Below are positions 26,603 to 35,700 of a stretch of DNA of 64,000 nt, piece after piece. The DNA lies in the NCBI RefSeq assembly GCF_021764745.1, contig NZ_JAETXX010000006.1, positions 172,893 through 236,892 of the forward strand, in the 5' to 3' direction. The translations under genes were made by a program, and so were the position numbers. Numbering within the stretch: position 1 is the stretch's first letter; each line of letters begins with the position of its first letter. Origin of the DNA: Joostella atrarenae (GTDB lineage: Bacteria; Bacteroidota; Bacteroidia; Flavobacteriales; Flavobacteriaceae). The notes beneath the pieces were generated by a model. The model was not told the DNA's origin and ran no database searches. It saw nothing but the letters and a program-made list of their open reading frames with translations.

Positions 26603-29527
26603 ATGATTTTAAAAAAAAGTGTTTTTGTTGTTGTATTACTTTTAGCCGCTTTAAAAGGCTATTCTCAACAAAAAGATCCGTTAGAAACGAAAGATTATCA
26701 ACAGCAGCAAGAATGGGTTGATAGTATATATAATTCCTTAACGCTTCAAGAAAAAGTAGGACAATTATTTATGATCCGCGCTTTTTCAGATAAAGGAAGT
26801 GCTCATATAGAGGGAGTAAAAAAATTAGTATCAGATTATCAAGTAGGAGGTGTTATATTTTCTACAGGGGGACCTTTCCGTCAAGCTAAATTAAATAACG
26901 AATTACAGGAGTTATCTAAAGTTAAGATGTTAATGTCTATGGATGCCGAGTGGGGATTATCCATGCGCTTGGATTCTACATTTGCTTTTCCATACAACAT
27001 GGTTTTAGGAGCAGTAAAAGATAACGACTTAATAAGGCAGGTAGGAAAGCATATTGGAGAGCATACAAAACGTTTGGGGATGCATATTAATTTTGCTCCT
27101 GATGTAGATATCAATACAAACCCTAAGAACCCAATTATAGGAAACCGCTCTTTTGGAGAAAATAGAGATAAGGTTACAGAAAAAGCATTGGCTTTTATGG
27201 ATGGGATGCAATCTGCAGGTGTTTTGGCAAATGCTAAGCATTTTCCTGGACATGGAGATACAGAACAAGATTCTCATAAAACCTTGCCTACTATTACTTT
27301 CAGTAAAGAAAGAATAGACAGCGTAGAGTTATATCCATACAAACAATTAATTCCGAACGGACTTGCCAGCGTTATGGTGGCACATTTAAATGTACCTAGT
27401 TTGGAGTCGCGTCCTGGTTATCCATCTTCTATTTCAGAAGGGATTGTAACAGGATTATTAAAAGAGAAGCTTCAGTTTAACGGACTCATTTTTACTGATG
27501 CTTTGGAAATGAAAGGTGTTGCAAACTATGCAGATTCAGGAAATGTAGATCTTTCTGCTTTTTTAGCAGGAAATGATATGCTTTTAATTTCTGGAGATAC
27601 TCCGTTAGGAATTACAAAACTTATTGAAGCTTATAATAATGGGGTTATTACTGAAGAGCGATTAGCATATTCAGTAAAGAAAGTTTTAAGAGCAAAATAC
27701 AAAGTAGGTTTGAATAATTATAAGCCTGTTGATACTCATAATTTATATGAAGACTTAAACCGTGTAGAGGATTCTATTTTGTATGAAGAAGTAATGGAAA
27801 ATGCTATTACTGTAGCAAAAAATGAAGATCAGATAGTTCCGCTTCGAGATTTAGATAAAAAAAGTATTGCTTATGTAGGACTAGGGGATGGCGATAATAA
27901 GACTTTTGTAAACACGCTAAAGAAATATACAAAAGTAAGCTATATCCATGCAGATAATTTAGCAGATCTTACCAATAGAATTAAGCCTTATGATTTAGTG
28001 ATTATTGGTCATCATAGAAGTACTGAAACACCTTGGAAAGCAGCTGATATTTCTGATCAAGATAAGGTTTGGATCTATGAAATAGCAAGGCAGAAAAAAG
28101 TTATTTTAGATGCTTTTGTAAAACCATATGCATTATTAGACTTACAGAGTATAGATAATATTGAGACTATTATTGTTAGTTATTTAAACGATCCTATTTC
28201 TCAAGAGAAATCTGCGGAGCTTATTTTTGGAGCCATAGCCTCAAAAGGGAGTTTACCAGTAATGGCACACGAAAAGCTACCAGAAAACAGAGGTTTTTTA
28301 ACAAACTCATTATCAAGATTGGGGTATAGTGTTCCAGAACGAGTGGGAATGAATGCTAAGACTCTAAAAAAGGTCGATTCTGTAATGAAAACTGCAATTA
28401 GCGGAGGAGTTACTCCTGGGGGGCAAATTTTAATCGCTAGGCAAGGAAAAGTAATTTATAACAAGAGCTTCGGAAAGTTTTCTTATGGCGCTGATGCCGA
28501 GCCTGTAACAAACAATAATTTATACGATCTAGCTTCTTTAACAAAAATAACAGCCACCCTTCCAAATATTATGCAATTGGTAGAAAAGGGGGAATTAACC
28601 TTTAATTCTACTTTGGGAGAAATGTTGCCAGAATTGAAAGGGAGTAATAAGAGTGATTTAAGGTTGTTAGCCGTTTTATCTCATTACGCACGTTTAAAGC
28701 CTTGGATTCCTTTTTACCTGAGTACCATAGATAAAGGAACAAAAAAGCCTTTACCAGAATATTATAAGGAGAATCCAACTAAAAATTTTAATACACAAGT
28801 AGCAGACCATTTATATATCAGAAACGATTATAAAGACTCTATTATAGATCAGATAAAAGAGAGTGAGTTGCTAACTAGACTTCAGTACAGATATAGTGAT
28901 CTCCCTTTTTTATTGTTACAACGTTATTTAGAAAATTATTATAATCGCCCTTTAGATAAAATTGCCCAAGATCATTTTTATAAATCTTTGGGGATGAATT
29001 ACACAACTTATAATCCGCTTGATAAATTTGGAAAAGGGGAGATTGTTCCTACGGAAGTAGACGATTATTTTAGACATCAGACCATTCAAGGCTATGTTCA
29101 CGATATGGGAGCAGCAATGTTAGGTGGTGTTGGTGGTCACGCCGGACTCTTTAGTACATCAAACGATTTAGCAAAGATGATGCAGATGTATCTTCAAAAG
29201 GGATATTACGGAGGGAAGCGTTATTTTAGTTCAGAAACATTAGATAAATTCAATACCTGCTATTATTGCGATAAAATGAATAGAAGAGGTGTAGGCTTTG
29301 ATAAACCTCAGTTAGGGGAATCTGGACCTACTTGTGGGTGTGTATCAATGACAAGTTTTGGACATAGTGGATTTACAGGAACCTATGCGTGGGTAGATCC
29401 AGAAGATAGCCTTGTATATATCTTTTTATCAAATAGAACCTATCCAACCATGACCAATAGGAAATTAATTTCGGAAGGAACACGTACTGTAATTCAGGAG
29501 ATTATCTATGAAGCAATAGAAAGATAG
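26603..29527 (+). CDS. GH3 beta-N-acetylhexosaminidase fused to a serine beta-lactamase-fold hydrolase
   Basis: 974 residues with an N-terminal signal (about 1-21). The first part (about 45-370) is a NagZ-type glycoside hydrolase 3 barrel with KHFPGHGDTEQDSHKTLP, which holds the His/Asp dyad, and FTDALEMKG with the nucleophile Asp. A GH3 C-terminal-type domain follows (about 400-560). The last part (about 595-970) is a class C beta-lactamase/DD-peptidase fold: SLTK with Ser645 and Lys648, YSD as second motif, and HSGFTG as third. This fusion is known in Bacteroidota. It would act on periplasmic peptidoglycan fragments (GlcNAc-anhydroMurNAc and possibly their peptides). The hydrolytic activity of the second domain is untested. 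Confidence 0.88.
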   Translation: MILKKSVFVVVLLLAALKGYSQQKDPLETKDYQQQQEWVDSIYNSLTLQEKVGQLFMIRAFSDKGSAHIEGVKKLVSDYQVGGVIFSTGGPFRQAKLNNELQELSKVKMLMSMDAEWGLSMRLDSTFAFPYNMVLGAVKDNDLIRQVGKHIGEHTKRLGMHINFAPDVDINTNPKNPIIGNRSFGENRDKVTEKALAFMDGMQSAGVLANAKHFPGHGDTEQDSHKTLPTITFSKERIDSVELYPYKQLIPNGLASVMVAHLNVPSLESRPGYPSSISEGIVTGLLKEKLQFNGLIFTDALEMKGVANYADSGNVDLSAFLAGNDMLLISGDTPLGITKLIEAYNNGVITEERLAYSVKKVLRAKYKVGLNNYKPVDTHNLYEDLNRVEDSILYEEVMENAITVAKNEDQIVPLRDLDKKSIAYVGLGDGDNKTFVNTLKKYTKVSYIHADNLADLTNRIKPYDLVIIGHHRSTETPWKAADISDQDKVWIYEIARQKKVILDAFVKPYALLDLQSIDNIETIIVSYLNDPISQEKSAELIFGAIASKGSLPVMAHEKLPENRGFLTNSLSRLGYSVPERVGMNAKTLKKVDSVMKTAISGGVTPGGQILIARQGKVIYNKSFGKFSYGADAEPVTNNNLYDLASLTKITATLPNIMQLVEKGELTFNSTLGEMLPELKGSNKSDLRLLAVLSHYARLKPWIPFYLSTIDKGTKKPLPEYYKENPTKNFNTQVADHLYIRNDYKDSIIDQIKESELLTRLQYRYSDLPFLLLQRYLENYYNRPLDKIAQDHFYKSLGMNYTTYNPLDKFGKGEIVPTEVDDYFRHQTIQGYVHDMGAAMLGGVGGHAGLFSTSNDLAKMMQMYLQKGYYGGKRYFSSETLDKFNTCYYCDKMNRRGVGFDKPQLGESGPTCGCVSMTSFGHSGFTGTYAWVDPEDSLVYIFLSNRTYPTMTNRKLISEGTRTVIQEIIYEAIER

Positions 29528-29667
29528 TAAAAATTGTACTTGTTTTTGTAAATAGAAATCGTTTCTACCGACTTAGTTTTAAGATAATTTATAGAAAGTA
29601 TATTGATTAGAATACTACCTTAGTTAAATCAATGGAAATCTAAACTAAGACTTTTAAAGAAAGAAAT

Positions 29668-30807
29668 ATGCGAATAGGGATTGTATGTTATCCAACATTT
29701 GGTGGTAGTGGAGTAGTAGCCACAGAGTTAGGAATGGCTTTAGCTACACGAGGACATGAAATTCATTTTATCACCTATAAACAACCTGTTCGTTTAGCTT
29801 TATTAAGTGGAAAAATTCATTTCCACGAAGTAAATGTTCCAGAATACCCGTTATTTCATTATCAGCCCTATGAACTTGCTCTATCGAGTAAATTAGTAGA
29901 TATGGTAAAGCTCCATAAGTTGGAAGTTTTACACGTTCATTACGCTATTCCCCATGCATATGCAGCTTATATGGCAAAAAAGATGCTAAAAACAGAAGGC
30001 ATTGAGATTCCTATTGTTACCACCTTGCATGGAACAGATATAACTTTAGTAGGAAACCACCCATTTTATAAGCCCGCTGTTACTTTTAGTATCAATGAAT
30101 CGGATGTAGTAACTTCTGTTTCTGAAAGCCTAAAAATGGATACGATACGATTGTTCGATATCAAAAAGAAAATCCATGTGATTCCTAATTTTATAGATGT
30201 CTCTAAATACAACCATCCATTTACCGATTGCCAACGTGGAATGATGGCTCAAGATAATGAACGTATTATTACACATATTAGTAACTTTAGAAAGGTAAAA
30301 AGAATTCCTGATGTTATTAATATTTTTTATGGAATTCAAAAAGAAGTCCCTGCCAAATTAATTATGGTAGGAGAAGGTCCAGAAAGAGAATCAGCAGAAG
30401 CCTTATGTGATAAACTCGGAATAGGGAATAAGGTTGTTTTCTTGGGGAATAGTAACGAAGTAGATAAGATACTTTGTTTTTCAGATTTATTCTTACTGCC
30501 TTCAGAAACAGAGAGTTTTGGTCTAGCTGCTTTGGAAGCCATGGTAAATGAAGTCCCTGTAATTTCTAGTAATACAGGAGGTATTCCAGAAGTGAATAAA
30601 GAAGGATATAGTGGTTACCTAAGTAATGTTGGCGATGTAGAATCTATGACCACCAATGCTATTAAGATTCTAAAAGATCCAACTGTTTTGGATACCTATA
30701 AAAAGCAAGCAAGAACTCAAGCTACCATGTTCGATATTCATAAAATCGTACCTATGTACGAAGAGATCTACGAAAAAGCATATCGTAAAGTTTTTAGTGC
30801 TAGCTAA
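29668..30807 (+). CDS. bshA: N-acetyl-alpha-D-glucosaminyl L-malate synthase BshA
   Basis: 379 residues, GT4 glycosyltransferase. It joins UDP-GlcNAc to L-malate in the first step of bacillithiol synthesis. IGIVCYPTFGGSGVVATELG at the N-terminus, VTTLHGTDITLVG, and the C-terminal ETESFGLAALEAM with NTGGIPEV are typical of BshA. Bacillithiol is known in several Bacteroidota. BshB and BshC are not in the window. It is preceded by the GH3 fusion and followed by a 332-bp gap before hcp. Confidence 0.93.
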   Translation: MRIGIVCYPTFGGSGVVATELGMALATRGHEIHFITYKQPVRLALLSGKIHFHEVNVPEYPLFHYQPYELALSSKLVDMVKLHKLEVLHVHYAIPHAYAAYMAKKMLKTEGIEIPIVTTLHGTDITLVGNHPFYKPAVTFSINESDVVTSVSESLKMDTIRLFDIKKKIHVIPNFIDVSKYNHPFTDCQRGMMAQDNERIITHISNFRKVKRIPDVINIFYGIQKEVPAKLIMVGEGPERESAEALCDKLGIGNKVVFLGNSNEVDKILCFSDLFLLPSETESFGLAALEAMVNEVPVISSNTGGIPEVNKEGYSGYLSNVGDVESMTTNAIKILKDPTVLDTYKKQARTQATMFDIHKIVPMYEEIYEKAYRKVFSAS

Positions 30808-31139
30808 CAGTAATTACTTTTTTTGTAAAATAACTTACTTATTTTAAGTTAGTTATGTGTTTATGTACAATCTTTGTAAGATACACCTCTCTAAACGAGT
30901 ATTTCTTCTATTGTTTAGTAAAAAATCTATATAATTATTTGTTTTTAAGGTAAATATGAATTACTATTGAGTATATATTTAGCGATTGGGTATTTTTATT
31001 CTCTTTCAAAGGTTGTTTAAATGATATAAAATAGTAGTTGAGACGTCAACTTAAAAAATCACTACACTTCCACTAAGAGCGAAATTATCCAGGAGTTTAA
31101 AACATTTAACTAGTATTAATTTATTAAAATTTTAAACAA
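30808..31139 (+). promoter_or_regulatory. AT-rich gap upstream of hcp with an inverted repeat
   Basis: This 332-bp stretch holds no gene. The clearest structure is AGTTGA-GACG-TCAACT at 31036-31051, a 6-bp inverted repeat about 90 bp upstream of the hcp start, which could be an operator or the base of a small hairpin. AATCTTTG at 30869-30876 is one base off a Bacteroidetes -7 box. Since the payload genes begin here, the promoter of the island probably lies in this stretch. Confidence 0.35.
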
Positions 31140-31538
31140 ATGGGATCATTTAGAGCCAGCCTTCAATTAGGCGGAAAAGAATTCGATGTATTGTATTCAG
31201 ATTATGCATTCAGTAGAGATACTGATAAAAAAGGTAAACCAGCATCCAATGTATATGGAGGTCGTGTTACTTTAGAGGTAGAATCTACAGAAGATACTTC
31301 TGTAATCGAAGCGATGCTAAACAGTCAGTTTAAGGCTGTGGATGGAAAAATCATCTACAAGAAAACAGAAGAAGATGCTAAGATGAAAGAAGTAGAATTT
31401 AAAAATGCTTACTTAGTATACTACAAAGAGATATTAGATGTTAACGGAGATATTCCAATGAAGATTCGTTTTACAGTTTCTGCGGAAGAGATTGTTATTG
31501 GTAATGCTTCTATTGACAACCGTTGGCCAAAAGCATAA
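31140..31538 (+). CDS. tssD: Type VI secretion tube protein TssD (Hcp), Bacteroidetes type
   Basis: 132 residues, the size of the Hcp tube subunit. The beta-rich sequence MGSFRASLQLGGKEFDVL, YGGRVTLEVESTED and PMKIRFTVSAEEIVIG matches the divergent TssD family of Bacteroidota subtype (iii) systems. Hexameric rings stack to form the inner tube, and cargo effectors can ride inside. It is the first gene of the island and is followed by a strong hairpin, so it can be made in excess over the downstream effectors. Sheath, baseplate and ATPase genes are not in this window. Confidence 0.9.
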   Translation: MGSFRASLQLGGKEFDVLYSDYAFSRDTDKKGKPASNVYGGRVTLEVESTEDTSVIEAMLNSQFKAVDGKIIYKKTEEDAKMKEVEFKNAYLVYYKEILDVNGDIPMKIRFTVSAEEIVIGNASIDNRWPKA

Positions 31539-31611
31539 TGCAAACGTATAGCAACTACCATACAATATGTTCGGAGTAGGCTATACATAAATTTGCTATT
31601 GTAAACCTTAT

Positions 31612-31677
31612 AAAGGCGGTTTTCAAAACAGAAGGAGCAAGTTGCTTCCCACGTTTTAGAAACCGCCTTTGTTTTTA
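31612..31677 (+). terminator. Hairpin between hcp and the first effector
   Basis: An 11-bp stem AAAGGCGGTTT (31612-31622) with AAACCGCCTTT (31660-31670), extended inward by AAAAC/GTTTT, and followed by GTTTTTATG. This looks like a rho-independent terminator or attenuator. It would give high hcp message and lower expression of the effector genes. It lies 73 bp after the hcp stop and ends about 25 bp before the next start. Confidence 0.8.
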
Positions 31678-31701
31678 TGTAATAAAAAGACATATAATTA
31701 T

Positions 31702-32745
31702 ATGAATGATGAGACTAAGTTAGATCGGTTAAAAGTTTACTTACAAGAATCAGTAAATACAGCATGGCATTTAACGAAGAATAGTCAGTTGTCTCATGAT
31801 GAATCTTTTGGAGATGCTTTGGGTAAGGACATAAAGTTCTTATTAGATAATGACTCTGAATTACCTAATATATTAAATGATATAGCTTTTGAAGAGTACC
31901 AAGAATTAGAGCAAGAAATCCCAATAGATCCACCAAATTTTAGAGAATTTATACGTAGCACAGGAACAGCTAATTATGTAGAGGTTTTTGTAGGTAATAA
32001 ATGGGAAATGGTACCTAGTGATGCATATATTGATTTTGCTACAACGTCAAACAACGGGTTTAGAGTAACAATATCACACAATGGGAATTATAGGGAAATA
32101 GTACATACTCCTGCAGCAGAAGATGTAGAAGCTTATATCAAGGAAAATAGTACTATACAAGTTACCGAAGTAAAAGATTTTGATTGGAAAAGTTTTGGTG
32201 GACAAGTATATAATAGAACAACAGATAATGTAGGAATGTTAGATGATGCTGCTTCCGTTTATATGAGTATTCCAAAAGAATTTAAGCGGCATTATGCCTA
32301 CAAAATATCTAAAGTTGCTAAAACAGTTGGGCAACCAGCCAAGGCAGGTAAAATATTTCAAGGAGCAAAGAGGCTAGGTAAAATAGGAAAAAAACTAGGG
32401 CCTATAGGGGATGTTCTTACTGTTGGGAATATTGGATATGAAGTTTTATCAGATATCTGGGACGCCCATACGGTAGTAGATGGAACTCTTTTGGTAGTTG
32501 GTATTGCTGCTACTGCTGCAGGAGCACCAGCCGTTTTGATTGGAATTGCTATTTACGGTATATTAGACTATGCGTTTGATATAAGTGAAGGATTGGATAA
32601 ATACATTGGGAGAGATTCGGGTTTTTGGGATAACAAACCCCTAAGAGATTTTCCTTCGAGTAGAGAACCGCTGTTTAGAGAGATACAAATAGATAAAACT
32701 TATGTAGCGCCTAAGTATAACCCTTTAAAAGAGTTAAAGAGATAA
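31702..32745 (+). CDS. Candidate T6SS effector with C-terminal glycine/alanine-rich membrane segment
   Basis: 347 residues from the ATG at 31702; an in-frame ATG at 31669 exists but overlaps the terminator. No family recognised. The N-terminal 200 residues are soluble and acidic. A basic stretch (AKTVGQPAKAGKIFQGAKRLGKIGKKLG) leads into a hydrophobic Gly/Ala-rich region around residues 250-290 (VVGIAATAAGAPAVLIGIAI) that could insert into a membrane as a hairpin, as in pore-forming colicins. The C-terminus is again soluble. Position right after hcp and the overlap with a downstream gene for a multi-pass membrane protein (TAATG at 32743-32747) fit a toxin with cognate immunity. Activity is inferred. 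Confidence 0.6.
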   Translation: MNDETKLDRLKVYLQESVNTAWHLTKNSQLSHDESFGDALGKDIKFLLDNDSELPNILNDIAFEEYQELEQEIPIDPPNFREFIRSTGTANYVEVFVGNKWEMVPSDAYIDFATTSNNGFRVTISHNGNYREIVHTPAAEDVEAYIKENSTIQVTEVKDFDWKSFGGQVYNRTTDNVGMLDDAASVYMSIPKEFKRHYAYKISKVAKTVGQPAKAGKIFQGAKRLGKIGKKLGPIGDVLTVGNIGYEVLSDIWDAHTVVDGTLLVVGIAATAAGAPAVLIGIAIYGILDYAFDISEGLDKYIGRDSGFWDNKPLRDFPSSREPLFREIQIDKTYVAPKYNPLKELKR

Positions 32746-33161
32746 TGTATAAATTTTTATTCAAAAGATTACTCTTGTCATTCTATAGTTTTGCAAGACG
32801 ATGGGTAAACAAGAAGTTACCAGAAAATGTGATTCCTTTTACCTTACAAACCTTTTTGTCATCTTTTACCTTTCAAGTTTCAGGATTATATTTTGTTATA
32901 TTAGGTTCTATTGATTTTAAATTTAAAAGCTTTCCTCCAATTTTTTTAGGAATAGTAATTATAGCGTTAGGGATAGGTTATGGATTTCGAAAAATGGCTA
33001 AAAAGGCAATTTTTAAATGGAATATAGAAAAGGAGTATAAAAAATTAAGTAAAGACGAACGTAAAAGAAAGAACACCTTTGCTTTTTTATTTTTCTGGGG
33101 TAGTTTCGCATTGTTTTTTTATTTAACGGTAAGATTTGCTGAGGGTTATTTGGTTAATTAA
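32745..33161 (+). CDS. Candidate immunity protein, tandem copy 1 (multi-pass membrane)
   Basis: 138 residues with about three hydrophobic segments (around 28-60, 60-82 and 112-133) separated by basic loops, so an inner-membrane protein. Its start codon overlaps the stop codon of the candidate effector, which suggests translational coupling. It is about 80 percent identical by eye to the next gene, with the SIDFKFKSFPPIFLGIVI centre unchanged. A membrane protein is what one expects for immunity against a pore-forming effector. Confidence 0.6.
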   Translation: MYKFLFKRLLLSFYSFARRWVNKKLPENVIPFTLQTFLSSFTFQVSGLYFVILGSIDFKFKSFPPIFLGIVIIALGIGYGFRKMAKKAIFKWNIEKEYKKLSKDERKRKNTFAFLFFWGSFALFFYLTVRFAEGYLVN

Positions 33162-33173
33162 TAAAGAGCCAAA

Positions 33174-33590
33174 ATGTATCAATTTTTGTTTAAAAGATTA
33201 CTTTTTGCTAATTATAGTTTTGCAAGACGGTGGGTGAACAAGAAGCTACCAGAAAATGTAGTCCCAGCAGCAGTGTATACATTTCTGACATCTTTTACCT
33301 TTCAAGCCATGGGTCTATACTGTATTATATTAGGTTCTATTGATTTTAAATTTAAAAGCTTTCCTCCAATATTTTTAGGAATAGTAATTATAGCATTAGG
33401 GATAGGTTATGGATTTCGAAAAATGGCTAAAAAGGCAATTTTTAAATGGGGAATAGAAAAGGAGTATAAAAAATTGAGTAAAGACGAACGTAGAAGGAAA
33501 AACACCTTTGCTTTTTTATTTTTTTGGGGAAGTTTTGCTTTTATGTTCTATATGGGGGTAAAATATTTAGAAGGTTATTTGGTTAACTAA
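33174..33590 (+). CDS. Candidate immunity protein, tandem copy 2 (multi-pass membrane)
   Basis: 138 residues, same layout as copy 1, 12 bp downstream of it. Differences cluster at the N-terminal quarter (SFYSFARRW versus ANYSFARRW, ENVIPFTLQTF versus ENVVPAAVYTF) and in the last 25 residues, while the central part is nearly invariant. This is the pattern of a duplicated immunity gene that is diversifying at the faces that would contact the toxin. Confidence 0.6.
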   Translation: MYQFLFKRLLFANYSFARRWVNKKLPENVVPAAVYTFLTSFTFQAMGLYCIILGSIDFKFKSFPPIFLGIVIIALGIGYGFRKMAKKAIFKWGIEKEYKKLSKDERRRKNTFAFLFFWGSFAFMFYMGVKYLEGYLVN

Positions 33591-33602
33591 TAAATAATCA
33601 AA

Positions 33603-33802
33603 ATGCATAAATTTTTATTTAAGAGATTGCTGTTTTCATGTTTTCTCTATAAATAACAGTGGTTTTATTGAGGAACATTAAAACAAGTAGTTCCTGTATA
33701 TCAATAGAGTTTTTGATTGGCTTTTATATTACATGTAGTTTGTATGTGATTTTATTAGGTGTATCAGCATATAATTTTAAAATTTCACACCTTTTCCTAT
33801 AA
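33603..33802 (+). pseudogene. Decayed third copy of the immunity gene
   Basis: ATG at 33603 reads MHKFLFKRLLFSCFLYK and then stops, matching the MYQFLFKRLLFANYSF start of the preceding gene. Further on, another frame reads SLYVILLGVSAYNFKIS, matching the GLYCIILGSIDFKFKS centre. The remnant therefore covers the first half to two-thirds of the gene, with a stop and at least one frameshift. It shows that the immunity array was once longer. Confidence 0.65.
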
Positions 33803-33878
33803 GTTGTGCTACCAAGTATTTAATACTATAAAATTATTGATTAATGGGGTGTAAATTAAAAAAAGAAACTAAGTAAGT

Positions 33879-35699
33879 ATGAAAATTAAAGAAATAAATA
33901 CTCAAGTAAGTATCGATGGGAAGCAATTAAAACGCTTTGAGAACATAGTATTGAAGCAAGCAATTAATCATCATCATTATTTTAGAGTTGTAGTAGATCA
34001 TGATACTATAGAGTCTTTTGGTTCACACACACTGGAAGCTTCAAAAGAATGGTTAGGAAAATCTTTGATTATTACATTTGATGATACTGAATTTTTAGGT
34101 GTAATTACCAATGTAAAGATGTCGCATCAAAATGGTCATCATGGAGTTCTTTTAGTCTCTGGATACTCCAAAACAATCTTATTAGAACAAGGGGAGCATA
34201 CCTTTTCTTGGCTTAATAAGAGTTTATACAATATTGTAAAAGATACTGTAGAAGTTACCAACATACAGGCACAAATACAGCCCAAACACACACGCGCACT
34301 TTCTTATGAATCTCAATATGGAGAGAGTCATTTTAAGTTTCTTCAGCGTTTGGCAAAGCAGCATAACGAATGGTTGTATTATGATGGGATAAAGCTCGTT
34401 TTTGGAAAACCTACCATAAGTGAGGTTACTTCCTTAGAATACGGTAGAGAACTCACTAATATTTCCATAGGAATAAATGCGAGCGCCAATAGTTACAATA
34501 TATTCTCGTACAATAGTTTGTACGATACCAAGAATGAAGGAAAGACAAAGAACGATGTAGAAGGTCTTAACGAGTTAGGAATGGAAGCCTTTAATACTTC
34601 CCTAGAAATATTTAATACCATACCAAATAGTCATTCTGTAGTGCGTACCAAAGATAAGGGAGAGCTAGAGAGTGCTTTAAAAAACAAACAAGCAGCAGCG
34701 GTGGCCGATTTAAATGTATTGGAGGCCGACTGTAATGTGCAAAACTTAACGGTGGGGAGTATTATAAAAATAAGCTCCGCTATGAACCTTGGGAAAGCAG
34801 GTTTTGATATTAAGAATTATGGGGAGTATTTAATTATAGAAATCACCCACGAAGCGGCAAGTACCAATACTTATACATGCCACTTTAAAGCCATTCCAAG
34901 TGGTGTGGCTATTTTACCAGAGCCAAAAGTAAGCATGCCAAAGGCAAATATACAAATGGCAACGGTGGTATCTAATGAAGATCCACAAGGCAAGGGGCGT
35001 GTGGAAGTACAGTTTCAATGGCAAAAATACGAACAGAAAACAGCATGGCTGCGTGTAATGACTCCAGATGCAGGACAGAGTGAGCACCATGCACAGAACC
35101 GCGGACATGTATTTATCCCTGAAGAAGGCGATCAAGTAATGGTAGGGTTCCGATATGGAGACCCAAACCGTCCGTTTGTAATGGGGAGTGTATTTAATGG
35201 GACTACCGGTGCTGGAGGTAAAAACCTAAACACCCATAAAAGTATTATTACCCGATCTGGGCATGTTATAGAGTTTAATGATACCGATAAACAAGAAAGC
35301 ATAACTATTACCGATAAAAATAAAAACATCATTTTTATTGATACTGCTAACTCTAGTATACGTATAAGTGCTCCTGAAAATATAAGTATGAGCGCAAAAA
35401 ATATAGATATAACTGCTAGTGAAAACTTAACAGCCAGTGCAGGAGAGAATATAGGAATAAATGCTGGTGATGATATTACGATGGGTGCAGGTAGTGATGC
35501 TACTATTACTGCAAGCGAAGATTTAAGCATCTTGGCAAAGAATATTACAGAGCAAGCTAGTGAGAATTTTGAATCATTGGCTGTAAATCTAGATGAGCAT
35601 GCCGATATCATATCCAAGAACACTTCAAAAGAGGATATAGAACTTAACAGTTCTGGCAATGTTAAGAGTAACACAGGTGATAAAGTAAACTTGTTTTAG
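33879..35699 (+). CDS. vgrG: Type VI secretion tip protein VgrG (TssI)
   Basis: 606 residues. The first 350 residues form the gp27-like base. The middle has the gp5 OB-fold region (MATVVSNEDPQGKGRVEVQF, then HVFIPEEGDQVMVGFRYGDPNRPFVMGSVFNG). From about residue 460 to the end, a run of NI/DI/NIT repeats makes the triple beta-helix needle. VgrG trimers cap the Hcp tube and carry effectors. The next gene starts one base after the stop codon, so its product is the most likely cargo docked on this tip. Confidence 0.93.
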   Translation: MKIKEINTQVSIDGKQLKRFENIVLKQAINHHHYFRVVVDHDTIESFGSHTLEASKEWLGKSLIITFDDTEFLGVITNVKMSHQNGHHGVLLVSGYSKTILLEQGEHTFSWLNKSLYNIVKDTVEVTNIQAQIQPKHTRALSYESQYGESHFKFLQRLAKQHNEWLYYDGIKLVFGKPTISEVTSLEYGRELTNISIGINASANSYNIFSYNSLYDTKNEGKTKNDVEGLNELGMEAFNTSLEIFNTIPNSHSVVRTKDKGELESALKNKQAAAVADLNVLEADCNVQNLTVGSIIKISSAMNLGKAGFDIKNYGEYLIIEITHEAASTNTYTCHFKAIPSGVAILPEPKVSMPKANIQMATVVSNEDPQGKGRVEVQFQWQKYEQKTAWLRVMTPDAGQSEHHAQNRGHVFIPEEGDQVMVGFRYGDPNRPFVMGSVFNGTTGAGGKNLNTHKSIITRSGHVIEFNDTDKQESITITDKNKNIIFIDTANSSIRISAPENISMSAKNIDITASENLTASAGENIGINAGDDITMGAGSDATITASEDLSILAKNITEQASENFESLAVNLDEHADIISKNTSKEDIELNSSGNVKSNTGDKVNLF

Positions 35700-35700
35700 G

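Noticed and set aside
35132..35674. 180-codon minus-strand open frame
   Set aside because: Antisense of the repetitive VgrG needle region; Ser/Leu/Ile-rich composition without any recognisable motif.
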